64,000 nt of DNA from Halobellus sp. LT62 (GTDB lineage Archaea; Halobacteriota; Halobacteria; Halobacteriales; Haloferacaceae). A program made the position numbers and the translations under genes. The stretch covers positions 1,736,001-1,800,000 of the forward strand of contig NZ_JAYEZO010000001.1 of assembly GCF_037031285.1 (NCBI RefSeq). Reading direction: 5' to 3'. Shown here piece by piece: positions 35,668 through 45,160 of this stretch (the first letter of the stretch is position 1; the number at the start of each line of letters is the position of its first letter). The notes beneath the pieces were generated by a model. It was not told the DNA's origin. It was given only the letters and a program-made list of their open reading frames with translations, and ran no database searches.

Positions 35668-36391
35668 TGCTTCGGTTCGTGTCATCGTGTGGAACCGCTA
35701 AATAGGTGCCCGTCTCGGTCGCCGTCGCGTGCGACACGCGGTCGTCGATTCACACCGGTTCGTACACACCGCGATCCGTCGGCGAACCACAGGAGGCGAC
35801 AAGTGGGGGATAGCAAAATCTTACACATAGATAAGTATGACAGATTACGTTTAATTTTTTGATGATTCTCGCGTAAATGTCGGTACCGGCCTGAAACAAG
35901 ACTTTTTAGAATAGTCGTGCTATTGTATAACAATCGAATCGGACAAATTTCAATGATACGATCCCGGAAGATTAGCTAACAAAGGTACGACTGTTATTTT
36001 CTCCCCCGGAAATACTATAAGATAGTATCGTATACTCGAACTGGCTCCGGTATCTGGTAGTTCCAGAAGAGTATCGAAAATATATGTTCGAACTTGTGTT
36101 TTATACCTACAAAAGTGGAGTAAATTCGAGTATTTGGGTGTTATCCGTATGTGTTTGGCAGGAGAGTTGGGGATACGTTTCGATCGGAAAATCGGCCTCC
36201 TATCCGGAGGCACGAAGCGGCAGTGACGTCTCCGGAAGGCTCAGTCGCTTCACCCAAGCCACAGCGGAGTGCCGCGAAACGCCGTCCGATACTCGTAGCG
36301 GTGTGACTTTCTTGCCATCGCTTCCGAACGCGATGCGAGTATATTCGATTATACGAAACTATTATCATCCTATGGGAATACGTACCATTCA
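35668..36391. promoter_or_regulatory. Long AT-rich intergenic region upstream of an IclR gene
   Basis: About 720 bp without a gene. It holds a TAACAAAG variant (35973-35980), a 13-bp inverted repeat AGTAT-CGT-ATACT at 36024-36036, and GTATA-TTCGAT-TATAC at 36339-36354, 38 bp before the IclR ATG. The two repeats share TATACTCG in opposite orientation (36031-36038 and 36336-36343). I take them as likely operator sites of the regulator that follows. Confidence 0.42.
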
Positions 36392-37189
36392 ATGTCGGAT
36401 ACTGGCTCGACGGTGAAGACGACGCAGACGTCGCTGGAGATCGTTTCGACGATTCGAGAGCGCGGAGGCGTGCGGACGAACGAGATCGTCGAAGCACACG
36501 ATGTCGCCAAGAGCACGGCTCACAAGCATCTGACCACACTCGAACGCGCCGGATTTCTGCGGAAGGTCGGCGAACGGTACTACATCGGTTACAAGTTCCT
36601 GAATCTCGGTGAGTACGCTCGCGAACAGTGGCCGTGGTTCACGGCGGTCAAAGCCGGCGTCGAGGAGTTGGCCGAGCGGACCGAAGAGGAGTGTGACTTC
36701 GTCGTCGACGACCACGGGCAGATAATCACCATCGTCGAGTCCTACCACAAGTGGGCCAAATACGGGAGCGGCGACGGGACCAAGCGCTATCGAGCGAACA
36801 TCGGGACCTACTACCCGATGCACGCCACCGGTTCGGGTCTCGCGATACTGGCGTCGTATCCCCGGTCCCGGGTCGAAGCGATACTCGACAAGTGGGAGCT
36901 TCCCGCACTCACCGACCAGACGATCACCTCCCGATCGGAGCTGTTCGACGAGCTCGATCGCATCGAGGAGCGCGGGTACTCGATCGGCGACCAGTATTAC
37001 GCCGAGGGACTGCGAAGCGTCGGGACGGTCGTCACGGGAGCGGACGGGACTCCCCTAGGAGCGCTCAGCGTCTCGGGACCGAGCTATCGGATCGACGGGT
37101 CGGTGCTCGACCGCGAGATCCCGCGTGCGATCACCGACGTCGCGTCGTCGATCGAAGCCGAAGTGGAGTCCATCGCCGGCCCCGTCTGA
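36392..37189 (+). CDS. IclR family transcriptional regulator
   Basis: 265 residues: winged helix (LEIVSTIRERGGVRTNEIVEA, then VAKSTAHKHLTTLERAG) and effector domain (YYPMHATGSGLAILASYP, ERGYSIGDQYYAEGLRSVGT, LGALSVSGPSYRI). It is 84 bp upstream of, and in the same direction as, an alcohol dehydrogenase-aldehyde dehydrogenase pair, which it probably controls. It may also control itself through the inverted repeats before its start. Confidence 0.92.
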   Translation: MSDTGSTVKTTQTSLEIVSTIRERGGVRTNEIVEAHDVAKSTAHKHLTTLERAGFLRKVGERYYIGYKFLNLGEYAREQWPWFTAVKAGVEELAERTEEECDFVVDDHGQIITIVESYHKWAKYGSGDGTKRYRANIGTYYPMHATGSGLAILASYPRSRVEAILDKWELPALTDQTITSRSELFDELDRIEERGYSIGDQYYAEGLRSVGTVVTGADGTPLGALSVSGPSYRIDGSVLDREIPRAITDVASSIEAEVESIAGPV

Positions 37190-37273
37190 GCGTCCGCGTG
37201 GTACGCAAGTACGAATCGACGGGTATTCACGTGGGAGAAGATTTTTGGTAAGTGGTCACACACGTCAAGTCGT

Positions 37274-38338
37274 ATGCGAGCAGCAGTACTCGAAGAGTAC
37301 GAGGAGCCGTTAGCGATCAGAGACGTCGAACGCCCGAGCCCGGACCCCGACGGCGTCGTCGCGCGCGTCGACGCCTGCGGCGTCTGTCGCAGCGACTGGC
37401 ACGGCTGGGTCGGTAACTGGGAGTGGTTCGACTACAAGCCGCCGCGAGGACATATCCTCGGACACGAGCCCTCCGGAACCGTCGTCGAGGTCGGCGAGGA
37501 CGTCGAATCCGTCAGCGAGGGCGACGAGGTCGCGATTCCCTTCAATTTCGCCTGCGGGCACTGCCACGAGTGCCGCGTCGGATACGAGAACCTCTGTGAG
37601 AACCACCTCGGACTCGGGTTCCAAGAGGGCGCACCCGGCGCGTTCGCCGAGGAGGTGCCGATCCCGCACGCCGACATCAACGCCGTTCCGCTCCCCGACG
37701 GCGTCGATCAGGTGGAGGTCGCCGGGATGGGCTGTCGGTACATGACCGCCTACCGCGGGATGGCTCACCAAGCGGACGTCAGCCGCGGCGAGTACGTCGT
37801 GATCTACGGCCTCGGTGGCATCGGCCTCTCGGCGGTGCAGATCGCCAACGCGCTCGGCGGCAACGTGATCGGCGTCGATCTGATGGACGAGAAACTGGAG
37901 ATGGCAGCGGAACTCGGCGCGGTCGCAACCGTCGACGGATCGGAAGTCGACGATCCCGTCGAGGAGGTCAGAGACATCACCGACGGCGGCGCGCACGTCT
38001 CCTTGGACGCGCTCGGAATCGAGGAGACCTGCAAGAACGCGGTTAACTCGTTGCGAACTCGCGGTCGCCACGTCCAGATCGGTCTCACGACGAAGGAGCA
38101 GCACGGGTACAACTCGCTTCCGACCGATACCATCGTGATGAACGAGATCGAGATCAACGGCTCCAGCGGCCTCCCGCCGTCGAAGTACGGCGAGATGTTC
38201 CGGATGGTCGAACACGGGAAGTTAGATCCCGGGGCGATCATCACCGACGAGATCGGACTCGAAGGCGTCACCGACGAGCTCGAAGCGATGACGGACTACC
38301 AGACGGTCGGCATCCCCGTCGTCACCCAGTTCGCCTGA
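37274..38338 (+). CDS. Zinc-dependent alcohol dehydrogenase (medium-chain family)
   Basis: 354 residues. Catalytic zinc region ACGVCRSDWHGWVGNW (Cys) and ILGHEPSG (His, Glu); structural zinc Cys set in CGHCHECRVGYENLCENH; Rossmann motif YGLGGIGLSAVQIANALGG. The family oxidises primary or secondary alcohols with NAD(P). The stop is three bases before the aldehyde dehydrogenase gene, so the two probably act in sequence: alcohol to aldehyde to acid. The substrate is not evident. Confidence 0.92.
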   Translation: MRAAVLEEYEEPLAIRDVERPSPDPDGVVARVDACGVCRSDWHGWVGNWEWFDYKPPRGHILGHEPSGTVVEVGEDVESVSEGDEVAIPFNFACGHCHECRVGYENLCENHLGLGFQEGAPGAFAEEVPIPHADINAVPLPDGVDQVEVAGMGCRYMTAYRGMAHQADVSRGEYVVIYGLGGIGLSAVQIANALGGNVIGVDLMDEKLEMAAELGAVATVDGSEVDDPVEEVRDITDGGAHVSLDALGIEETCKNAVNSLRTRGRHVQIGLTTKEQHGYNSLPTDTIVMNEIEINGSSGLPPSKYGEMFRMVEHGKLDPGAIITDEIGLEGVTDELEAMTDYQTVGIPVVTQFA

Positions 38339-38341
38339 GCG

Positions 38342-39880
38342 ATGGTCCGATCGGACACGCGAGACGCGATTCGGCAGCGGCACCGCGAGGCCCACACCGA
38401 GGCGCTTCTCACCGTCGATGTCGGGCCGTGGATCGACGGGGAGACGAGAACCGACGAGGGCATAGGCGGCGAATCGGTCGCGACGATCGATCCGGTGATC
38501 GACGAGCCGATCGTCGAGGTCCCCGCCTGCGACGATACCGGGGTCGATCGCGCGGTCGACGCCGCGTGGGACGCCTACGAGCGAACGTGGCGCGAGACGA
38601 CGCCGAGAGAGCGTTCAGAACGGCTCTCCGAGTGGATCGACGCGATCGAAGACCACAGCGAGGAGCTGACCAGACTGGAGTCGCTCGACACGGGGAAGAC
38701 GCTCGAGGAGGCGCGCGGCGAGGTCGAAGGGACGATCGACACGCTTCGGTACTACGCCTCGATCGTGCGCGCACAGACCGGCGATCAGATCCCGGCAGGA
38801 GGGGAGTTACACCTCTACACCCGCTCGGAGCCGTACGGCGTCGTCGGACAGGTGACGCCGTGGAACTTCCCGGCGTGGGCGGCGGCGTGGAAACTGGGCC
38901 CCGCGCTCGCCGCCGGGAACTGCGCCGTGCTCAAGCCCTCGGCGCACGCCCCGCTGAGCACGTTGCGAATGGCGCAGCTCTCTGAGGACGTACTACCGGA
39001 CGGCGTCGTGAACGTCCTCACGGGGCGGGGGTCGACGGTTGGCGAGGCACTCACACAGCATAAGGGAATCCGAAAGGTATCGTTCACCGGAAGCGAGAGC
39101 GTCGGCGAGGGAGTGATGCGAACGGCCGCCGGACGTATCGCGCCGGTGACCCTCGAACTGGGTGGGAAGTCCCCGCTCCTCGTCTTCCCCGACGCGGACC
39201 TCGACAAAGCCGCCGACGCCGCGGCCGACGGGGTCTACTACAGTACCGGTGAGATCTGCGATGCGCTCTCGCGGGTCCTCGTCCACGAGGACGTCCGCGA
39301 CGAGTTCGTCGGTCGGTTCGTCGACCGCGCGGAGGAATACGTCCTCGGCGACCCACTGGTCGAAGGGACGACGATGGGACCGCTCACGAACCGAGAGCAG
39401 TACGACACCGTCCGGGGGTACATCGACGCGGGAATCGAAGCGGGGGCGACGCTGAAAGTCGGCGGCGACGTGCCCGAAGATCCCGCGCTCGCGGACGGCC
39501 ACTACGTCGAACCCACCGCCTTCGCCGACGTCGACAACGATATGCAGATCGCCCGCGAGGAGATCTTCGGCCCGGTCCAGACCATCCAGTCGTTCGAGGC
39601 GTACGACGAGGCGATCGCGTTGGCGAACGACACGAAGTACGGGCTCGCGGCCGGCATCGCGACCGAATCAACTGACCTCGCACACGGCGCGGCGGCCGAC
39701 TTAGAGGCCGGGATCGTCTACGTCAACGCCTACGGTCCGATCCTGCCCGAAGGCCCCTACGGCGGGTTCAAGCGATCCGGAATCGGCCGCGATCTGGGCG
39801 AGGAGGCGATCGATCACTACAGGCAGACCAAGACGGTCTACGTCAATCTCGACGATCCCGCCGGCGCGGGCGGATCGTAG
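38342..39880 (+). CDS. NAD(P)-dependent aldehyde dehydrogenase
   Basis: 512 residues of the ALDH superfamily. Seen: VGQVTPWNFPAWAAAWKLGP, VSFTGSESVGEG (cofactor), general-base Glu in VTLELGGKSP, nucleophile Cys306 in YSTGEICDALSR, EEIFGPVQTIQSF, and GPYGGFKRSGIGRDLG near the end. The residues flanking the catalytic Cys (GEICDALSR) differ from the common GQxCxAxSR, which may mark a particular subgroup. Converts the aldehyde from the preceding dehydrogenase into a carboxylic acid. Confidence 0.92.
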   Translation: MVRSDTRDAIRQRHREAHTEALLTVDVGPWIDGETRTDEGIGGESVATIDPVIDEPIVEVPACDDTGVDRAVDAAWDAYERTWRETTPRERSERLSEWIDAIEDHSEELTRLESLDTGKTLEEARGEVEGTIDTLRYYASIVRAQTGDQIPAGGELHLYTRSEPYGVVGQVTPWNFPAWAAAWKLGPALAAGNCAVLKPSAHAPLSTLRMAQLSEDVLPDGVVNVLTGRGSTVGEALTQHKGIRKVSFTGSESVGEGVMRTAAGRIAPVTLELGGKSPLLVFPDADLDKAADAAADGVYYSTGEICDALSRVLVHEDVRDEFVGRFVDRAEEYVLGDPLVEGTTMGPLTNREQYDTVRGYIDAGIEAGATLKVGGDVPEDPALADGHYVEPTAFADVDNDMQIAREEIFGPVQTIQSFEAYDEAIALANDTKYGLAAGIATESTDLAHGAAADLEAGIVYVNAYGPILPEGPYGGFKRSGIGRDLGEEAIDHYRQTKTVYVNLDDPAGAGGS

Positions 39881-39956
39881 TTCCGCTCGGACCGTGAGAC
39901 CGAACGGCAGCCAAACGTTTTTTTCAGAGAAGCCGGATACTCCGACAGAGAGAACG

Positions 39957-40979
39957 ATGGGACTAGTAGACACGCTCAAACGGAAGCTCAATCAGGAGAA
40001 CGCATCGCGTGACACCGCCGGGATGGACAAGGAGCCGGGAGTGACTCGAATCTTCTACGCCACCGACATCCACGGCTCCACGGCCTGTTGGCGGAAGTTC
40101 ATCAACAGCGCCGACTTCTACGACGCCGACGTGTTAGTGCTCGGCGGCGACACCACTGGAAAGGCGATCTTTCCGATCGTCGACGAGGGCGATCGATACA
40201 CGTACACCCGGCAGGGCGACGAGCACACGATCACCGACGACGGCGAACTTGACGAGCTACTCGAAACACTCGAGAACACGGGCTATTACCCGTACGTGAT
40301 GGACGAGTCCGAGTACGAGAGCCTACAGAACGCCGACGACGCCGACGAGCGACAGAACGAGATCTTCATCTCGGAGATGAAATCGCGAATCGAGGAGTGG
40401 ATCGAATTCGGCGAGGAGCGCCTCGACGATACGCCGGTGTACGCCAGCCCCGGTAACGACGATCCCTTCGAGATCGACGCGGTGTGGGAATCATCCGATC
40501 TGGTCCGCCTCGTTGAGGGCGAGGTCGTCGAACTCGACCAAGGCTATCAGATGGCCAGTTCCGGCTGGACGCATCCGACACCGTGGGACACCGACCGCGA
40601 GGAGTCCGAAGCGGAGCTCAGAGAGCGGCTCGAACGCGTCGTCGGAAAGGTCGACGACTACGACCGCGCGATCTTCAACTTCCACGAGCCGCCGTACGAC
40701 TCGGGCCTCGACGAGGCACCCGAACTGGACGAGGACCTGCGACCCAAGTTCGGTGCGCAGTCGACGGAACCCGTCGGGAGCGAGTCCGTCAAAGAAATCA
40801 TCGAGGAGTACCAGCCGCCGCTCTCGCTGCACGGGCACATCCACGAGTCCCGCGGGCAGACCGAAATCGGTGAGACGACCGCGATCAACCCCGGAAGCGT
40901 CTACTCGGAAGGATCGTTACAGGGGGCCGTCATCGACCTGACGCCCGAGGTCGACGTCGTCGGGTTGGTCAGGGGGTAG
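39957..40979 (+). CDS. Metallophosphoesterase (calcineurin-like)
   Basis: 340 residues. Metallophosphoesterase motifs in order: YATDIHGSTACW, VLGGDTTGK, SPGNDD, and HGHIHESRG. The ORF is open further upstream (39894), but the ATG at 39957 follows a purine-rich site and gives the natural N-terminus. About 90 residues between the second and third motifs, rich in Asp and Glu, are longer than usual and may form a lid. Substrate unknown; it stands next to a nucleotidyltransferase-like gene in the same direction. Confidence 0.85.
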   Translation: MGLVDTLKRKLNQENASRDTAGMDKEPGVTRIFYATDIHGSTACWRKFINSADFYDADVLVLGGDTTGKAIFPIVDEGDRYTYTRQGDEHTITDDGELDELLETLENTGYYPYVMDESEYESLQNADDADERQNEIFISEMKSRIEEWIEFGEERLDDTPVYASPGNDDPFEIDAVWESSDLVRLVEGEVVELDQGYQMASSGWTHPTPWDTDREESEAELRERLERVVGKVDDYDRAIFNFHEPPYDSGLDEAPELDEDLRPKFGAQSTEPVGSESVKEIIEEYQPPLSLHGHIHESRGQTEIGETTAINPGSVYSEGSLQGAVIDLTPEVDVVGLVRG

Positions 40980-41027
40980 GTTTAACTACCGGCGTAAGAT
41001 GCTACACGGTAGCAAGGTGAGATCGTC

Positions 41028-41780
41028 GTGAGCCAAACCGAACCGCGGTCCGACCCGATCGAAGAGGCCCAACGAGTCATCGAGCGCGCCGACGAACGCG
41101 GCTTGACCGTTCGGTTGATCGGCGGAACCGCGATCAACCGCCACGCCGAGACGGCCCGTGAGGAACCGTTCAAACGCGGGTACCGCGACGTCGATTTCGT
41201 CGGACGGCGCGAGGAGGAACAGGAGATGACCGAGCTGATGCTCGATTTGGGCTACGAGGCGAACGAGCGGTTCAACACGATGCGCCGTTTCCGACTAGAG
41301 TTCTTCGATCCGGTGAACGAACGGAAGGCCGATTACGTCATCGATCGATTCGATTTCTGTCACGCTTGGGGCCTCCGCGACCGGATCGACCTCGACCATC
41401 CGACGGTCCCGATCGAGGACCTACTGCTCTCGAAACTGCAGATCGTGGAGGTCTCGGACCGCGACGTCCGCGATATCGTCGCGATGATCGCCGACCACGC
41501 CGTCGAAGCCGGGAGCGACGATACGGAAGTGATCGATTCGGCGTACATCGCCGGCCTCTGTAGCAGCGACTGGGGGCTGTGGCGGACGGTCACCTACAGC
41601 CTCGACCGGGTCCGCGAGTACGTCGAATCGAACGACGTGCCGATCGACGAAGAGGCGGTGTTCTCGCGTCTCGATAGTCTCAGAGGCAGGATCGACGACA
41701 ACGCGAAAAGCCTCCGATGGAGGCTCCGCTCGATCATCGGCGAGCACAAGCAGTGGTACAAACGGCCCGAACTCGGCTGA
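41028..41780 (+). CDS. Nucleotidyltransferase-like protein (AbiEii/NTase superfamily)
   Basis: 250 residues starting at GTG. RLIGGTAINRHAE with Gly-Gly, RGYRDVDFVGRRE supplying the Asp-x-Asp of the NTase fold, KADYVIDRFDF with a third Asp, and VPIEDLLLSKLQIVE, which matches the AbiEii-type region. These resemble proteins that transfer a nucleotide to RNA, protein or an antibiotic, including toxins of toxin-antitoxin systems. No antitoxin-like gene is adjacent, so a toxin role is not supported. A small stem GCTAC-ACG-GTAGC precedes the start. Confidence 0.72.
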   Translation: MSQTEPRSDPIEEAQRVIERADERGLTVRLIGGTAINRHAETAREEPFKRGYRDVDFVGRREEEQEMTELMLDLGYEANERFNTMRRFRLEFFDPVNERKADYVIDRFDFCHAWGLRDRIDLDHPTVPIEDLLLSKLQIVEVSDRDVRDIVAMIADHAVEAGSDDTEVIDSAYIAGLCSSDWGLWRTVTYSLDRVREYVESNDVPIDEEAVFSRLDSLRGRIDDNAKSLRWRLRSIIGEHKQWYKRPELG

Positions 41781-41946
41781 CGCGTCCCGAGTGGTGACTC
41801 TCGGCTTCTGATTCCGGCTGAATCGGATGCGAGACCGGCCCGAACCGCGGTTCTTTCGCTCGCGGGACTCCGGGTCGTGCATACCGCGTCAACAAAAAGG
41901 AAAACGTGAATTTGCAGACGCCGAGGCCGTGGCGTCGTGCTGACGA

Positions 41947-43533
41947 TCAGTCCTTCGGGATCTCCGAGTGGAGGTTGCCGAGATCGACGCCCTCCTGCGC
42001 CCGGTAGTACTTCATTCCGAGGTAGATGATCGCCGAGAGGAGATACAGAACGCCGAGGAAGCCCATCGAGCGCGCGTTGTTGAGCCCGTAGACGCTCTCG
42101 GTCGCCCACAGGTAGAACACCGAGAGCAGGATCAGCACGTACACGCCGGCGACGATCGAGACGACCGGAACGCCCGCGATCGTGTACTTCGACACGGGGT
42201 TCTTCGAGAACAGCTCCGGACGCCGCCACGGGAACAGCATACACGCGATCGTCGAGCCGAGGAACGTCACGGCGATGGCGAACGTCGCGGCGAGCGTGAG
42301 CGTCTGAAAGCCCGGCGCGAAGAAGTAGATCACCGTGAGGATCGCGGCCGGAATCGCCATCAACAGGATGGCGTAAATCGGCGTGTTGTACCGGCCCTTG
42401 ACCTCGGAGAACACCTCTGGGATCGTCCGGTCGAACGCCGTCGCGAAAATGACGCGCGTCGACGAGAGGAACACCGTCCCCGACCACGCGAAGAACCAGC
42501 CGGCCATCAGGATCGCCATCAGTTTCGCGAGGATCCCGTTGCCCATCGCGATCGCCGCGATCGTCGTCGGCGAGGAGAGCCACTGTTGGGCACCCGCGCC
42601 GACGAAGTAGTTGTAGTTCAGCGCCTGATAGAACGTGTACCCGACCGCGGAGTCGAAGAGCGGCCACAGGACGATCGCCAGCGCCGCGGCGGCGATCAGC
42701 GCGCCCTCGAAGACGCCGAACATCTTCTTGAACTCGCCCGCTTCGCGAACTTCACCGAAGAGCGTCGAGCCCCAAACGGTCCACATAATCCAGAACAACA
42801 GCATCGGGAAGAGCTTGTACGACGCCCCCCAGTTGAGACTCCACAGCGACGCGAAGCTGACTGAGGTCCCTTCGATGACGCCGTTGTACGTCACGTCCAT
42901 TCCCCACGCGGTCATCTGAGCGTCGAACGCCGACTGAAACTGCGAGGGGCTCGTCGTGAGCAGGCCGCCGATGAAGAGGAGCATACCGACGACCCCCACG
43001 TAGAACAGCGCCTGCTGGATTCGCGCGTACCACTTCATTCCGAGGCTGACGTAGAGGAACACGAACGCGACGACGATCATCGAAGAGGTGAAAAGTCCCA
43101 TACTGGAGTTCCAGAAGTTCGCCAGTTCGACGAACCCGAACAGCGCCGAAATCGGGCCGAGCACGAGCCACGAGAGGATCGACCCGTAGATCGGCACCCA
43201 CAACCACAGAATAAACACCCAGCCGGGCCACGAGAGGAAGAAGCCCCAGAAACCGCTCAACAGGCGGCTCTGCCACACGTAGTCGCCACCGACGCGCGGC
43301 ATCGACGCCACGAGCGTCGCGTAGACGACGTTCTGTAACGTGATCGCGACAACGGCAATGAGCGTCGCCAGTATGGGGCTTCCCTGCGGAATGAACGCGT
43401 TAAACGTCCAGATGTAGAACCCCAACGTCACGATGTTCACTGACAGGAACGCGTATATTCCTGCGTCGTACGATGACCAATCACGGACTAAGCCCGTGGC
43501 TTCTCGAACGAAGAGGGTATCATCCCCTGACAT
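41947..43533 (-). CDS. APC superfamily amino acid/amine permease
   Basis: 528 residues with about 12-13 hydrophobic helices. Starts MSGDDTLFVREATGLVRD and has MPRVGGDYVWQSRLLSG in the substrate-region helix, VWGSTLFGEVREAGEF, SSTRVIFATAFDRTIPEVF (a typical APC loop) and RYNTPIYAILLM. Brings in an amino acid or amine. It stands alone, with an AT-rich promoter region upstream. An ATG six codons earlier (43551) is possible. Confidence 0.9.
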   Translation of the reverse strand: MSGDDTLFVREATGLVRDWSSYDAGIYAFLSVNIVTLGFYIWTFNAFIPQGSPILATLIAVVAITLQNVVYATLVASMPRVGGDYVWQSRLLSGFWGFFLSWPGWVFILWLWVPIYGSILSWLVLGPISALFGFVELANFWNSSMGLFTSSMIVVAFVFLYVSLGMKWYARIQQALFYVGVVGMLLFIGGLLTTSPSQFQSAFDAQMTAWGMDVTYNGVIEGTSVSFASLWSLNWGASYKLFPMLLFWIMWTVWGSTLFGEVREAGEFKKMFGVFEGALIAAAALAIVLWPLFDSAVGYTFYQALNYNYFVGAGAQQWLSSPTTIAAIAMGNGILAKLMAILMAGWFFAWSGTVFLSSTRVIFATAFDRTIPEVFSEVKGRYNTPIYAILLMAIPAAILTVIYFFAPGFQTLTLAATFAIAVTFLGSTIACMLFPWRRPELFSKNPVSKYTIAGVPVVSIVAGVYVLILLSVFYLWATESVYGLNNARSMGFLGVLYLLSAIIYLGMKYYRAQEGVDLGNLHSEIPKD

Positions 43534-43847
43534 AATCGACCTCCGTGACAACGCTGATCACGTCAACACTTAACAGTGGTGGTTAGCGTGCAGATCGTTC
43601 GGACACCGTGCGTAGATCGAACGCGGTAATTCATAATATATTATAGAAATCAGTACTAGTAAATAATATTATTATTCAAGGTAGCACGAATTACTATGAA
43701 TCCTATTTTTTGGAGGATACTGAGGTTGTATAGGATAAATTAAGTATGTTTATTTATAAAGTGATATTCAATAAGTAGAATCAATTCAGCTTCTTCGATC
43801 GAGTACCGAGTCGGGCAACTGGCAGTCAGTTCCGATTTCCGGGGCAG
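43534..43847. other. AT-rich intergenic region
   Basis: About 310 bp between the permease promoter and the 3' end of the methyltransferase. 43620-43780 is strongly AT-rich (for example AATATATTATAG). No gene or clear palindrome seen. Confidence 0.45.
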
Positions 43848-44738
43848 CTACGGGGCCCGATAGAGCAAGTCGTACTGGTGAGCGCTGTAAAATAACGTTC
43901 CACCGGCGAGTTGTCGCCGTCGCGTCGACAGCCACGAGTCGAACTGGCCGGGTGCGTGTTCGGTGGTCGCGAGCGCTCGCTCGACGAACCGAAGGATTTG
44001 AGAGAGGAAGTACCGCTCGTCCGCAACGTATCGCCCCTTACGCGGGCGTACGATCCAGTCCGAACTCGCCGCCGCGAGAAGGTCACCCTCGCCTTGGCCG
44101 AACCGGTGAGCCAAGTGCCGCCCCGCGCGGACGTCCCGTCCCGGCGCAGTACCCATCGCCGCGTGGTACGCCCGCTCGACTGCCTCGTCGGCCGGGTGGT
44201 CCGGTTGGAAGATCGTTCCGCCATCGAACGTCAGCGGGAGGTACGCCAGTCCACCGGACGTGAGCGCGGACTCGATTGCAGAGGTGAGTCGCGAAAGCGG
44301 GACCAGATCCGCGAACGACTGCGCGACCACGAGGTCGACCCCAGCCGACGATTCGAGGGCATCGAGCGCGTCACCAACCCCGAAGGAGACGCCGAGATCC
44401 CCGACAACGAAATCGCGGCCCCCAGAGACCTTCCGGGACGTCGAACCGTGTGCGCTGGGGTCCTCGGAAACTCGGTGACCGTCCCAGCGGAGCGCTGCCG
44501 GACGAGCGCGGCGAGCGAAAGAGACGATTCGTTCGTCGGTGTCGATTCCACGATACTGTCCCGCGTCGACGCCCCACGAGAGCAGTTGTGGGACAGTCAC
44601 GCCGGTCCCACAACCCGCCTCGACGATCAGCGGTTCCTCGGGGAGCGCCGCGAGCAGTCGGTCGCGGACGCGTGGCGATCGGGCACGATCATCGACGGAT
44701 CGCTTCGATTCCAAGTACCGCGGACGTGCGTGCTTCAT
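43848..44738 (-). CDS. Class I SAM-dependent methyltransferase
   Basis: 296 residues from MKHARPRYLESKRSVDDRAR. Motif I is LIVEAGCGTGVTVPQLLSWG, followed by the acidic residue of motif II in YRGIDTDERIVSF, then LDLVVAQSFADLVPL. The C-terminal part (YLPLTFDGGTIFQP, GRYVADERYF) may define the acceptor. The ATG overlaps the stop of the pterin-synthase-like gene (ATGA); the ORF is open further upstream but that would eat into the neighbour. Last gene of a three-gene operon whose product is unknown. Confidence 0.85.
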   Translation of the reverse strand: MKHARPRYLESKRSVDDRARSPRVRDRLLAALPEEPLIVEAGCGTGVTVPQLLSWGVDAGQYRGIDTDERIVSFARRARPAALRWDGHRVSEDPSAHGSTSRKVSGGRDFVVGDLGVSFGVGDALDALESSAGVDLVVAQSFADLVPLSRLTSAIESALTSGGLAYLPLTFDGGTIFQPDHPADEAVERAYHAAMGTAPGRDVRAGRHLAHRFGQGEGDLLAAASSDWIVRPRKGRYVADERYFLSQILRFVERALATTEHAPGQFDSWLSTRRRQLAGGTLFYSAHQYDLLYRAP

Positions 44739-45142
44739 TCGTTCAGGCGACGAGTGTGGCTCGCCCACGAGACCTCGTCCTCCCATATCCGGACGGTCAG
44801 CCCCGTTGGTGTCGGGTCGACTAAGCGCTCTTCGACACGGTCACCGAACAGGCGAGCGAAATGTTCGATACTGGGGTTCAGCCCCTCGAACTCGGGGAGA
44901 TCGTTGAGAAGGGCATCCCGATAGTGGCCTTCGAGCACGTCCAGAACGCCTTCGACTGCATCGATATCGACAAGATAGCCGAAATCGCCGAGATGGGGGC
45001 CCGTGAAGTGGAGTTCAACCGTGAAGTGATGGCTGTGAACGTCGCCCTCTGGTCCCGGATCGGGAACGGTGAGAAAGTGCTGTGCGACGAAATCTCTGGT
45101 GACGGACAGTTCGTACGCGTCGGTGGTGTCAGTTCCGGACAT
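44735..45142 (-). CDS. 6-pyruvoyl-tetrahydropterin/6-carboxytetrahydropterin synthase-like protein
   Basis: 135 residues, family length. His residues in FVAQHFL and HSHHFTVELHF correspond to the three zinc ligands; LVDIDAVEGVLDVLEGH and NPSIEHFARLF match the rest of the fold (conserved Glu after Asn-Pro). The catalytic Cys expected just before the His-x-His motif is not present: the sequence there is EGDVHSHHF. It may therefore catalyse a different reaction on a pterin-like or other triphosphate substrate, or only bind it. It lies between the BchC-like dehydrogenase and the methyltransferase with four-base overlap to the latter. Confidence 0.85.
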   Translation of the reverse strand: MSGTDTTDAYELSVTRDFVAQHFLTVPDPGPEGDVHSHHFTVELHFTGPHLGDFGYLVDIDAVEGVLDVLEGHYRDALLNDLPEFEGLNPSIEHFARLFGDRVEERLVDPTPTGLTVRIWEDEVSWASHTRRLNE

Positions 45143-45160
45143 AGTATCGGTCGTATCGTC

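Noticed and set aside
41028-41780. Possible AbiEii-type toxin of a toxin-antitoxin pair
   Set aside because: No small antitoxin-like gene is adjacent; the neighbours are a metallophosphoesterase and a permease.
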